A stretch of 41,852 nt of DNA from Priapulus caudatus (GCF_000485595.1 NW_014578043.1:1-41852), one strand, 5' to 3'. Shown: positions 1 to 9,828, numbered from the stretch's first letter. Program-made: numbers and translations. Notes: generated by a model from the letters alone, not told the origin.

Positions 1-529
1 CGGCCTGCTTGCGAGCACACAGCCAAAAGTTAATTGTCGCCCGCCGGCTATCGCCGATCTATCCCCCACTCCTCGGTACGTGATTTAGGCCCTACGGATA
101 CACGCCACAGGCTGGTGTATACGTTGTGTGCGTACGTGTGCGTCTGCAATGTGAGCGCGCGTTGCACGATTTTGTGTGCGCATGGGTGTGCGTGTGCGTG
201 TACGTAAGCGTGTGTGTTTGTGGGAGTGCGGTGTTGGTATGGGATTCATACTGAAATAGAAAACACGGAACAGTATAAGAAAAAATTTACAACTTAAAAA
301 TTTGCTACTTCTAGACTGTTTACCAGATCATTATACTGGACATATATACACATTCGTAATAGCATGTCTGTTGTAATATAGAGCTATAACTATACGCTTT
401 CTAGATTGTGCTTCTATTTCCCAAAACCTTTCAACAAAATGTTCCCTTTCATACCATATCTGCCTTTCTATTAGGGTGTAGTGGTAGATTCCATACTCAC
501 AGTTACACGGGATATACTGTATATATATA
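1..529. other. unassigned left edge, GT/GC-rich then AT-rich
   Basis: Positions 120-235 are a degenerate GT-rich stretch with many GTGTGCGTACGT-like words. The remainder is AT-rich. I see no coding signal: the short reading frames here have no recognisable domain and no splice-site context. Confidence 0.5.
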
Positions 530-1431
530 CAGTGCTCGAAATAAGCGTTGTCCGTGTTGTCCGAGACAACCAGAATTTGTGCCGCGACAACTGCTAACCC
601 TTGTGTGTTGTGTGAGACGAGACATTGTCCGGTGGACAACAAGAAAAAAAGTTGACGAAAAACGCACTTTATTTTATGTTTTCCTCAGTGTTTCAAGAGG
701 CACTTTATAGCCTGGATGGCCCGTCAATTAATTTTGTTAAAGCGACGGCATACCATTTTTTTATTTCAACACTTTGGTATATGTCAGGTTTGTCTGAGTT
801 TATGAGAGGTGAACTCGATTATGAACCAGCAGAACCAGCAAGTTTCACCCTACATTTTGGTATTTTATGAATATTTGTATTTTCGTGGCTTTTGCCCAAA
901 CAAACATACAGCAGTGAGGGATTCATGTTTGATCCGAAAGTTTTAAAAAGAGAATTGTCGTAGGAGGACCCCATACCCCGCTTGTTTTCACGTGATTCTC
1001 TCTCGTTGAACCCTCCTTGAATCCAGATCTATCTGAACAAATTACCATATCTTTGGGAGCAGAGAACAATGAACAAAGAAATGTAGCCTTTTCACATGGC
1101 TTATTTTTTTCAACAAAAGATTGCCAGAGAAGGTAGAGGAGCCGATAGGCGTTGGAGAGGGAGGCGGAGGAGCCAATTAAAATATTAAAGTCATCTAATA
1201 TTTTGCGCAGTTGTTTGGCTGTTTTTGGCCCACCCTTGTTGAAAAATCCTGGCTACACCACTGTTTTTGAGGTGTTTATACTGACCATATTAGTTATTGA
1301 TTGAAAATAGCGAGATTCTGGGATATATTCTTTGCGGGCACAACCACGAAATTGTTGACCGGACAACCCGATTTGATGCTGGGTTGTCCCGGCGCGTATT
1401 CAACCATTATTTTTTCTTATTTCGACACGAT
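530..1431. mobile_element. possible hAT-like TIR element remnant
   Basis: The left end reads CAGTGCTCGAAATAAG, and the reverse complement of the right end (about 1417-1431) reads TCGTGTCGAAATAAG, so roughly 11 of the terminal bases match in inverted orientation. Just inside both ends are repeated GTTGTCC / GGACAAC words, in four or more copies, arranged like the subterminal transposase-binding repeats of hAT elements. The flanks are TA-rich, so a target duplication cannot be called. Inside it, at about 1248-1263, lies CCTGGCTACACCACTG, which resembles the terminus of another hAT-type element and suggests nesting. No transposase is recognisable. Confidence 0.35.
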
Positions 1432-2001
1432 ATAATATATATATAGATATATTATATCTAATATGTTTTATCAGGCCCAAAACCCAGATGCCAAGCGTGA
1501 AGAATGAATTAACCGTGTGAGAATAATGAACGGCCGTCTTCCATCCGGTGACATGCATTTGGTTGTCCGTCTGCATGTGTTAGTGGTTATGTATGTGTAT
1601 GCGTGCTGGAGAAGGTCTCCACTGCCCACTTCATTTTTCGATCTCTAATGGAGGACTTAAAGGTTACGAGCCAGTTGGATTCTGAGAATTCATGATTCAA
1701 GATGTTGGTCTATGCATCTGCTAATTCAACGTGTATCTTCAGAGCCATGGAACGGGAAGGTGGAGCGTCTCTATTGCTATTTTTCAATGGCCATCAGCAA
1801 CACTTGCTGCTTCAGATGATTGTGCACGCGAGTCACCGATTCATTTGGTTTGTTTCTGCCAGGCGTGTGTGGGCTGTTCCTTCAGTTTGTTGCCAGTAGT
1901 CTAAGTCCTTCATCTTTTTGAAGTTTGCTGCAGTTTGTCAATGTACGTCCATGAAATCTTGCAACCTATGGGGTGGTGCATGAATCTCATCCTGCTGCTA
2001 A

Positions 2002-2958
2002 TACCCCCTGTCACACCCCGGGTGGCGTCACTTATGCGCTGGTACGGCGAATGGAAAATGGGCCAGGTGCTAGCGCGCCAAGTCGCCAAACTGGATTGGT
2101 ATTAAGCGTGTGGAACGCCAGACATCGTGGTGTGCGTCGGCCCATGCCGTCGGCCATATCGCTGGAGTCACGCTTTTTTTGTTTTGGCATGTTCAAAACA
2201 AAACGCAATTATTTTGTGGGTGGCGATCTGACCATGAACGCGGATGGAGAACTCGCGTGGGGGGCGCGAAGGTCGGCGGCAACAGCGTCGTTAACAATCA
2301 TCCAAATCAAACGTAGTACACGCGCAGTACCTTATTTGGCCAAAGATGCTGCGAAATTGTTTAACATTTTTTCAACTCTGAGATATATGTTCTCGTCTGT
2401 CTCATTCCGATCTTGCCGATCTGTCTCGGCACGGCCACGCGCCTCGGCCTCTGTATGCCTTGTTTCTTCGGCTACTCAGCAACGCCAACTTATACGTTTC
2501 TTGAAATTTTCCGTTTAAATCTGACCAGCTTATTTAGGTCGCTGCAGACATCTGTATTTGAAACGCCGTGAGGGTCGCCTGTGCATATCGAGTACACGTA
2601 AGAGACGCGTGGTAAGAACCCAATTATCGTGCCGTGAGGATTCTTCTGCTTTTACGCCGGTGTCTTCCCTCCCCTCTCCCCCTCCTGTCCCTGCGCGGTC
2701 TTTATCTGTGCCTGTGATCGCCGTTGCCAAGCCCATAGATCTCAATAGAAACGCCATAAGCGCGGAGAGGTCGTGGCGGGCGCGCCGTGAGAACGCGGTA
2801 TGATCGCACAGGTTTTACGCGGTAAGAGCGAGGTTTTTTTTCAAGTTTGTAATTTGTTGGGACTTTTTCTCGCGTTGTGTTCGCGTTTGCCGGCGACCTT
2901 GTACATTTTCTGGTCGCCGTACGGTCGCGGATGGTCGCCGTCCGGTGTGACGGGGGTA
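2002..2958. mobile_element. TIR element with TAA duplication (PIF/Harbinger-like)
   Basis: The left end is TACCCCCTGTCACACCCCGG and the reverse complement of the right end is TACCCCCGTCACACCGGACG, which are clear terminal inverted repeats. TAA occurs directly outside both ends (1999-2001 and 2959-2961). The host on both sides is the same transposase pseudogene: LIRNTL lies on the right and ISWTYIDKL on the left, in minus-strand order. The insertion is therefore real and the boundaries are reliable. A 3-bp TAA duplication is the habit of PIF/Harbinger elements, but no transposase or MYB-like gene is recognisable, so it is probably non-autonomous. The 181-residue reading frame across it has no known domain. 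Confidence 0.7.
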
Positions 2959-4404
2959 TAAGCTAGCTTCAACCAACAACAGACTGAGGCAATAAAGTGT
3001 TGCGAATTAACTTCAACATATGGCAGATGTCGAGAAGAAATTAGACACGGTGGTCTGAACTTGCTTGATGAGGAAACGATGGATTCAGGTCTGCCACGTT
3101 CATCTTTGCTCCCAGTTCTGCTAGCATTGTCAGGTGACATGACGGCCCATCACAAGTTAATGATACGCAGCGAACACCAACTTCATGAAGACGTATCAAG
3201 CATTGCTGAATCAGGTTGGCCCGCTCCTTCCCTGTCATTCCATTGATAAGAAAGTACGCAACAGAAATTTGTCCAGTTGCTATTCAGGGCTACAACCATG
3301 AATACTAGAGCATCCTGTGCGACTGGTGTGGTATCATCTTCTATCCCAACACCGACGTCGACGTAACCGTGGGATTTTTAGCCGTCCCATTCAACATGCT
3401 TCCTGATAGCCATCTCGTCCAACATGAGGGCGCATACGACTTGACTGTTCGTGTCCTTCGCTGCATCGGCCTTCAGCTTGCCTCCTGGGTGAAGCCTGGT
3501 TCGCCATTGACTCCACTGTACCCCTTTCTGATGGTTGTTGGATGAGGAAGAGCAAAATCAAAGGTTTTGGGTACGTCCTTTTATGCTTTTGCACTGTAAA
3601 ACGGAAGTGTTACTGCAAACGCTCGCAATACTGGGGGGTAACTATCCCGGCTAAGCGTTCCGTTCTTCTTGGATGAAGGAATTCTTGTCATAATCGCTGA
3701 TGGAACATCAGTATACGTCTTTTGTAGCATTTCTGCACCATTAGTCAAGATCAGCTGTTTTTCGTCCAGCGACTTCACAACCTCTTGGAGCGATGATAAC
3801 TTCTTTTTAAGGCGGCGAGATTTCTGCTGTGTAGTCTTGAGTTGTGTTTTTAGGCTATTGATCTGATCCCCTGCAGCGTAAAGTCTTCTTTTTAGTGCTA
3901 TCGGACTCTCCTCGATCGAGTAGGAATGATCTTTCTCAACCAACTCACGGGAAGACTTGGGACTCAGTTCTCCAGGGTCAGAGTTGTTGCTTGTCTCCAC
4001 CTGCTTGCTACACCTCTCACGTGGAGCTTTCCTTGGACGTTGAACCTTCAAATATCAAATTCAAATAATTCAAATTCCTGGTACAATATTGTGATTTCAG
4101 CTGAACACCTTAACTTTCTATAATTTATAATTGTGATAATATTTAACTTGTGATTGAAATATACAAAAAGAGAGACTGCATTTTGACACAGTGAAATACA
4201 TAGCTAGAGAAACATGCAGTTGATAAACAATAGATAAAATAATAACATGTAAAATGCAGATTTAGTTAAATCTTATTACCCCCACCCCAATACAGAATCC
4301 AATACAAAAAAGCAGAGCTGCCATGGAAAATTATTTAAGGAACTGAGAACGTTTTCTTGCTTTCATCCTCTAGCAAACAAAGGACTAGTACATTACTAAA
4401 GCGG

Positions 4405-4670
4405 GCAGCACACTTCACCATTTTCGTTGCTTGTACAGGCAATTTTTGTGGTTGCCACAAAAATGGCCAAGTGTGCGGGGGCCGGCAACGACCACTCACC
4501 ACGGAAATTTAGTGGTGACCACGAGTTGCCGAGAATCAAACCGGTTTGATTTCTCACCACGAAAATTGCTTGTGGTGGCAACTTGTGGTGAAGTGTGCTG
4601 TGACGCGGCAACGGCCACAAAAATTGCCGACCACAAAAATTGCCTGTACGAAAATGGTGAAGTGTGCTGC
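4405..4670. mobile_element. 266-bp MITE with about 23-bp inverted ends
   Basis: The left end, GCAGCACACTTCACCATTTT, recurs as the reverse complement of the right end with no mismatch over about 23 bases. The arms then continue as GTACAGGCAATTTTTGTGG after a 6-base insertion in the left arm. The interior has repeated TTGCC/GGCAAC and CCACAAAAATTGC words, so the whole element can fold. It lies inside the THAP-transposase intron (4788-4046). No confident target duplication was seen. There is no coding capacity. Confidence 0.75.
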
Positions 4671-4788
4671 TAGCTTAAGCACACACATTACACATTACTA
4701 ACACACTAGAACATCACCTCCCCACACACACACACACACTAACAACAAAAACAACAACAAAACCCTCTTGTAGATATTTTACTCTTAC

Positions 4789-4984
4789 GTTCTTGAGATG
4801 GTCTGGAAAGTCAAAGAGTATTGGTACAGCATCTTCTGCCAGCCGGGTTGTCTGACCACTGTGGTTAAAGCTGTGTCCTGTAAAATGATCTGAACACAAC
4901 ACTGCCTTCTTCGATGGAAACCACTCGTCTCTCTTCACGTTTACAAGCCATGTTCTGAGCAAGGCAGGGCGTCCAAAAGGGAAC
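4789..4984 (-). CDS. THAP-domain exon of the dead transposase
   Basis: This exon is still well preserved. A textbook acceptor (TGTTTGTTTCAG, read on the minus strand) precedes it and a GTAAGA donor follows after DHLKN. It encodes the distal part of a THAP C2CH finger: FPFGRP, a conserved tryptophan in RTWLVNVKRDEW, the CSDHF zinc-ligand motif, and the downstream proline of EDAVP. The reading phase joins exactly to the next exon at 4045 (acceptor TTTGAAG). THAP fingers bind the terminal DNA of P-like elements. The upstream exon with the first CxxC could not be identified between 5000 and 5145. Confidence 0.7.
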
Positions 4985-5144
4985 CTGAAACAAACAAAAT
5001 GTAACGTTTCCATTTTTTAAATTTATCATTTCGCTTTTAGTTGAGGTGTGACACACATATTCCGCAATACTAACTTTGTATGCGTGAAACCGAGAAACTC
5101 ACGCACGACAATCATACTAGTTATACCAGCTGTTCCATCATGGC

Positions 5145-5432
5145 GCAAATCCACTTTAGGCACCTTAGGTATCACGAAGTGATGTACAGATTTCTGTGTA
5201 ACTGATGCACAGACTTTCCGTATATCAAGGAATGATGCAAAAACCCTAACCCTAACCCTAAGTCATAAAGTATAATCTTAGGTATCACGAAGTGTGTTCG
5301 AGTTAGGGTTAGGGTTAGGGTTTTCGCATCATTCCTTGATATACAGAAAGTCTGTGTGCATCAGTTGATGATAAACAGAAATCTGTGCATCACCTCGTGA
5401 TACCTAAGGACAAGGTGCTTAAAGTGGATTTG
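5145..5432. repeat. foldback element with internal telomere-like repeats
   Basis: The left arm (about 5145-5262) and right arm (about 5303-5432) are inverted copies. Both begin with GCAAATCCACTTTA at the outer end and carry CTTAGGTATCACGA, GCACAGA and ATATCAAGGAATGATGC in the same order. At the inner end of each arm is a tandem telomere-like run: CCCTAACCCTAACCCTAA on the left and its complement TTAGGGTTAGGGTTAGGG on the right. The loop holds a third copy of the TAGGTATCACGAAGTG word. No coding sequence. Confidence 0.8.
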
Positions 5433-5889
5433 CACCGAAACGGTCTTGCTAGGGTTAGAAGATAGACAATCAGTCACACAGCCTTGTCGGGCTATACAAG
5501 TACCTAGCGATCTAAGGTACAGGCCTTTGCTAACACACACAACATGCCCTGCACGGCGCAGGGGCTATGTCCACAAGTGACACAGAGAACACAGGCTGGT
5601 TCGCCACACAAAACATAACAAAATTACAATACACCTGTAGGCTGTAGCCTGTACAGTGTACTGCTCTATCGTTATGAAATCAGAAATGGTCAATTTCTTA
5701 ATTAACGTTCCAAACTATTAAACATTTAAAATGCATAGACATAGCATTCATTCAACTACAAATACTGTAGTTACATTATACAATATTCAATAATACAGGT
5801 GTAGAAGTATACAGAAGACAGTAAGTTGTAGAAATATACAAGTATACAGGTGGTTCAACGTGACATTCAACTAAGTACTACTAACTACT
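5433..5889. other. unassigned spacer between foldbacks
   Basis: AT-rich sequence with several scattered CTGTA/TACAG words and one TAGGGTTAG near 5450. No reading frame of note and no recognised element. Confidence 0.4.
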
Positions 5890-6570
5890 AAGTAAGCTAC
5901 GCTATAGCTCTAGTACTATAGCCCGCGTTCATTAACTGCCGCAGGGCTATAGAACATTTTCAGCTAAATTTCGTAACTGCAACCTGTTACCACGTGTCCT
6001 CACGAAAAATGAATCGCAAAACGCAAAATGATCTGGCTGCAAGATGATGGAAATCTCACCTATCTTTTTGAACACTTTCCACAACTTTACACCATGTATT
6101 TATCCATTTATTCCTAAAAGTGCCAGCTCTACTTGCAAATTCCGTTTTAAATGATGTGTGTACACACGTGACGTCACCCGAAATGTAGCTGCATCATAGC
6201 TGCCACAGTGTAGCTGCCATGTGTTTTGCTTACATATCCACTATGATGCAGCTACATTTCGTGTGACGTCACGCTTGTACACACATCATTTCAAACGGAA
6301 TTTGCAAGTAGAGCTGGCACTTTTAGGAATAAAAGGATAAATACATGGTGTAAAGTTGTGGAAAGTATTCAAAAAGATAGGGGAGATGTCCATGTAGATA
6401 AATAAGTGTTAAAAAGCCCAGATCATTTTGCGTTTTGTGATCCATTTTTCGTGGGGACAGGTGGCAACAGGTTGCAGTTACGAAATCTAGCTGAAAATGT
6501 TCTATAGCCCTGCGGCAGTTAATGAACGCGAGATATAGTACTAGTGCTAGCTACGCAATAGCCACAAGTT
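5890..6570. repeat. about 680-bp foldback element, arms about 330 bp
   Basis: The sequence 5890-6230 returns in inverted orientation at about 6240-6570. Matching landmarks in mirror order are TTAACTGCCGCAGGGCTATA, ACATTTTCAGCTA, TCGTAACTGCAACCTGTT, CAAAACGCAAAATGATCT, ACTTTACACCATGTATTTAT, AGTGCCAGCTCTACTTGC and TGTAGCTGCATCATAG. The arms are diverged (substitutions and one larger gap near 6390-6420), so this is older than the palindrome at 7181. The outer ends read GCTACGCTATAGCTCTAGTA and a similar inverted form. There is no transposase, so it is probably a non-autonomous foldback or MITE. Confidence 0.8.
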
Positions 6571-7180
6571 CCCATCTCGCTAATAACACTACGTGGCGAG
6601 AGGGTCACAAACCGACGCATTAGAAATATGCTCGGCAGTACGTGCGCTGCTATTTAACGTTAAATTATCTCACTTTTTATGATTCTTACAGCTTCTCTGT
6701 ATTTCCACGCCTCGATTTATTCTATGTGCGCTATCACTGAGCATGTACTTACGTGTCAGCGAGTAATTGTTTATAAATTGATAACATAAAACTCAAAAAA
6801 CGCCACCATTTTCCCATAGATATCCCATACCATGTAGCGAAAGTTCGTGAATTTTCGCGTACAAGAAGAGACATAAGAACATTCAGAATGGCATTTTGCA
6901 ATGTTCAAATAGTATAGCTGTTTCGAAATTCTCTTATTTTAACGTGTATTTCAAGGTAAATAGTAATTAAGAAGTGTAGCGATAGTTGCAACATGTAACA
7001 GGTAAGGTCAATTCTGGTAATACATTGTTTTATTTACAAAAATTTACGAAATTCAGAGTTTTTTTTCAAGCTACCAGGCATTTCGTATGAAAGGGTGTCA
7101 GGCTCCTCCGCCGTGTAATATTCGGAGAGCCTGGTCGGTTTAGCTACGCTAGAGCTCTTAGTCTAGGCTACGCCTTCGCT
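6571..7180. other. spacer with a terminus-like motif
   Basis: Mostly AT-rich and featureless. At 7141-7170 the words TAGCTACGCTAGAGCTCTTA closely resemble the outer end of the preceding foldback (about 5892-5915), so the next palindrome may belong to a related family. No coding evidence. Confidence 0.4.
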
Positions 7181-7638
7181 GGCAGCACAGGCACTTGGAC
7201 CGTTTCAATAATAAAATGATGGTTAATAAATACAACTTGTCAGTACTACTACTACTAGTACTAGCCCTACCAGTAGGCCTACCAGTACCAGCAATAGTCT
7301 TAATGTTTGATATAACTTCACTTCAACACCGTCCAATACACCGCTGCAACACATAGCCCGCACGCCATTGTGCATGCACAGATACACAGTAGGTTAGAGT
7401 ACTACTGCATGTGTATCTACTCTAACCAACTGTGTATCTGTGCATGCACAATGGCGTGCGGGCTATGTGTTGCAGCGGTGTATTGGACGGTGTTGAAGTG
7501 AAGTTATATCAAACATTAAGACTATTGCTGGTACTGGTAGGCCTACTGGTAGGGCTAGTACAAGTAGTAGTAGTACTGACAAGTTGTATTTATTAACCAT
7601 CATTTTATTATTGAAACGGTCCAAGTGCCTGTGGCTGG
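7181..7638. repeat. near-perfect palindrome, arms about 220 bp, 16-bp loop
   Basis: Left arm 7181-7401 and right arm 7418-7638 are reverse complements with only about three differences that I can find, so they are about 99 percent identical. The loop is 7402-7417. The arms include GTAGGCCTACCAGTACCAG and TGCATGCACAGATACACAG. Such near-identity in a long inverted repeat implies recent formation or gene conversion between the arms. A 62-residue reading frame on the minus strand here merely translates the right arm and is not a gene. Confidence 0.9.
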
Positions 7639-8546
7639 CAGTGGAAGGCACGAGCGTCCGGTCAACAAAACAAGTTGGTCCTATAATAATGCTGTTTTTA
7701 TCATAAATTTGCCAATTTTAATTCAAACTTACAAATGAAATGTCCTTCCACATCCCTTAAACTGCCTGTTAGTGCAGTTTATGGCTGCACAGGATGGCAT
7801 TCTGATTCTCTAACAAATAAATTTGAAATGTATTTCTCGAGACGGTAGAGACGACGCTCGCAGCTAGATCGGATGCGGTTTTGCGAGTGGAAAGATGGCG
7901 CACGTGTAGCGTCTCTGACACGTAGCCAATGAATATCCAGATTTTATTATAGGCGGTGAACAACAGTAGATGGCGTCCATAGGCAGCAGGCCTGAATAAG
8001 CATCGAACAGATATTAATTAAAAATACTCACACTGTTACTTCACTTACACAACATACACTTTATTCATGTTAAATAACTACAGATTCATACTCAAAGCTT
8101 TTGCCAGCTCTATGACGCGAATTTCTACAAAGTTGTCTGACTACATTTCAAACACAAAAATGACCAACCGGTCGCTGTGACTACGCCACCTGACGGAATG
8201 TCACGAATACACAACAAGACCAACACGTCCACGAGGCATCTAACTTGCGTGCATAATGCAAATTATTGCACACTAGTGCCGAATTTCGGCGGAAAAAAAG
8301 CCAAAAAAGGCATTTTCTAGAGACGAAATAGTGCAACAATTGCGGAAGCTTACTGTTGTACGACACCTATAGAGATCAGTGGTCCGAAGCCGCGGATTCA
8401 CATGATCAGTAAGGACGAGGGAGGAGCTGTCCGAGATTTAGAAAGGGTTGATGATGCGAAACTCAAGGCGAGATTGAGGAACATTGCAAACAAATCAAAA
8501 ATAAGCAAAAAAGCGAAAAAAAGCAATCATATAACACGCTGTAGGA

Positions 8547-8579
<33 letters not shown>

Positions 8580-8811
8580 TAGATAGATATCGATCTGACT
8601 TGTATCGTGCTTGCTGTTCTGTTTATTTTAGGTCGCTCAACAACATCGCAAGTCTCTTATCATTTTAAATAGTAACAAACTAAAATTAACAGCCGATAAA
8701 AGTAAATAGCTGCAACTTGATTTTTTTTATTGCCTGATGGTATCGTAGCTACTAATTAATTTAACGTAGTTCACTCATTGTAATTGAAATGTCTTCAAAA
8801 TTGTTATCCAG
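7639..8811. other. unassigned region with an AT microsatellite
   Basis: AT-rich DNA with an (AT)n run at 8549-8600. Small reading frames at 7769-7963 (minus), 8181-8366 (minus) and 8402-8668 (plus) show no domain; the last runs into the microsatellite. I looked here for amino-terminal-domain exons of the plus-strand receptor block and found none. Confidence 0.4.
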
Positions 8812-9032
8812 TGTTTCACGCGCGCCAGGTCAAACGTAGAGATAAAGATAATGATGACTATTTATTTAATTATAAAAGTTACGTCATCAAAATGGCCAAC
8901 GATCCAGAATACGGATATGAAATCGACAGCCTGGCCGCACTGCGAGATCTGGTGCGGCGATCGGAGGTTGAGTTCAGCGAATTGAGCGACATATTCGATC
9001 TCGCGAGCAGTCGAGACGTCAACTTCAGCGTT
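8812..9032 (+). pseudogene. iGluR/IR ligand-binding S1 exon fragment
   Basis: Part of the extracellular ligand-binding domain of an ionotropic glutamate receptor or related IR. The peptide includes FNYKSYVIKMANDPEYGYEI, then a helix LAALRDLVRRSEVEF, and ends ASSRDVNFS. This follows the S1 pattern of a strand after the second helix, a GKYGxE-like turn, then the arginine-containing segment leading to DFS-P. A candidate acceptor (TTGTTATCCAG) ends at 8811; the upstream phase is uncertain. The coding sequence stops abruptly at 9032, where a short repeat begins. The expected continuation (VPLLTKYY and the M1 helix) lies on the other strand at 9304-9125. In place it is truncated and probably non-functional. 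Confidence 0.75.
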
Positions 9033-9118
9033 AGTCAATATATATAACGATTAGTCAATATATTAGCAAATATATGCGTACCGTAATCTCCCGTACCGGC
9101 CTGAATATAGACACTCCC
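9033..9118. mobile_element. partial TIR-element copy (E1) at first breakpoint
   Basis: This stretch matches, in inverted orientation, the first about 80 bases of the element at 9305-9694: ATATATTTGCTAATATATTG, ATTACGGTACGCA, CCGGTACGGGAG and GGGAGTGTCTATATTCAGG. It looks like a solo terminal arm or a truncated copy. It separates receptor S1 from the inverted M1 segment. Confidence 0.75.
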
Positions 9119-9124
9119 ACCCTA

Positions 9125-9304
9125 GTTGTACCGCGTGATGACGAATACGAATGCAGCAACCCCAACGGCCATTGCTGCCATCACGGCGCCGACGCCGACT
9201 GCCACGGGTGTGAGGAAAGCGAATCGGTTCGTCGTCGTTTCCGGACGTTTGGCGACGACTGTGTAATATTTCGTAAGCAGCGGAACGCTGAAGTTGACGT
9301 CTCG
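9125..9304 (-). pseudogene. iGluR/IR M1 segment, inverted relative to S1 and M2
   Basis: Sixty open codons on the minus strand encode RDVNFSVPLLTKYYTVVAKR, then FAFLTPVAVGVGAVMAAMAV and a hydrophobic stretch ending VFVITRYN. This is the end of S1 (NFSVP), the linker, and the first transmembrane helix M1 of an ionotropic glutamate receptor. The first seven codons repeat the last codons of the plus-strand S1 exon, and the last codons (YN) repeat the first codons of the plus-strand M2 piece at 9711. Flipping this segment would give one uninterrupted exon S1-M1-M2, with no stop on either side of the joints. Codon third positions are C/G-rich, as in the neighbouring receptor pieces. Confidence 0.85.
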
Positions 9305-9694
9305 GGAGTGTCTATATTCAGGCCGGTACGGGAGATTACGGTACGCATATATTTGCTAATATATTGACTAATCGTGCGTCAGAGTATAGGCTAAGACATG
9401 TGTCTATAGGTATCTAGAAATTTTAAGATTAATCATCTGTAATTCACTTCCGCGCGCATATAGTTTGCTATATTGACTAATCGTGCGTCAATAAACATCC
9501 AATATTCACAGAGAGTAATATGAATTCAAGCCGGTACGGGAGATCATTTGCATAATATATTCTAGATACCTATAGACACATGTCTTAGCTATACTCTCTG
9601 TGAATATTGAGTTTATTGACGCGCGATTAGTCAATATATTAGCAAATATATGAGTACCGTAATCTCCCGTACCGGCCTGAATATAGACACTCCC
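9305..9694. mobile_element. 390-bp TIR/foldback element (E2) at second breakpoint
   Basis: Long terminal inverted repeats of about 80 bp begin GGGAGTGTCTATATTCAGGC on the left and end with its complement on the right. Inside is a second inverted pair (GACATGTGTCTATAGGTATC and its complement) and an internal, inverted and diverged copy of the terminal motif (AAGCCGGTACGGGAGATC), so the element looks nested or self-inserted. It is non-coding. It lies immediately beside the inverted receptor segment, opposite the partial copy at 9033-9118. Confidence 0.8.
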
Positions 9695-9710
9695 AACTAG
9701 GGACCCTAGG

Positions 9711-9828
9711 TACAACGACGCCTACTATTCCCGATATCTAACCGAGCGTCGACGCGAGCGACATCTGACGGGATTCATCACGCTGCGTGATTCGCTCTGG
9801 TTCATTTGCGGAACCATATTTCAGCAAG
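9711..9828 (+). pseudogene. iGluR/IR pore-loop (M2) piece
   Basis: Encodes YNDAYYSRYLTERRRERH, then a re-entrant pore loop SLWFICGTIFQQ. The SLWF...G...QQ pattern is the iGluR pore signature, with glutamine at the position of the Q/R site. The exon ends at 9828, before a GTATAT donor, in phase 1, which matches the candidate acceptor at 10299. Its 5' continuation (M1) is found inverted at 9304-9125. As the sequence stands, the piece is orphaned from S1 and M1. Confidence 0.85.

Larger units (their letters stand above)
1650..4984 (-). pseudogene. P-element/THAP9-like transposase, degenerate
   Basis: Transposase of the P-element superfamily: an N-terminal THAP zinc finger, a coiled coil, then an RNase-H-like catalytic core with a GTP-binding insertion. 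In order on the minus strand I read: the C-terminal half of a THAP domain (4984-4789; CSDHF, GQTTRL, then DFPDHLKN); a lysine/glutamine-rich coiled coil (4045 to about 3660); the motif LRAFAVTLPFYSAKA (about 3600); LPHPTT and GEPGFTQEA (3560-3500); catalytic LDEMAIRKHVEWDG (about 3420-3380); FLINGMTGKERANL and the second acidic site SLTCDG (about 3260-3120); HMLKLIRNTL (about 3030-3000); and, beyond a transposon insertion, ISWTYIDKL and an SSEAASVAD-like stretch (about 1950-1800). It is dead: stops follow SAKA and VEWDG, several frameshifts lie between 3500 and 3250, and a 957-bp insertion splits it. The first THAP cysteine pair was not found. Both ends are approximate. Confidence 0.85.

Noticed and set aside
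1973-2518. 181-residue plus-strand frame
   Set aside because: It spans the edge of a transposon inserted into a pseudogene and has no domain.
7463-7651. 62-residue frame with a leucine/valine-rich segment
   Set aside because: Lies within the right arm of the near-perfect palindrome and is explained by it.
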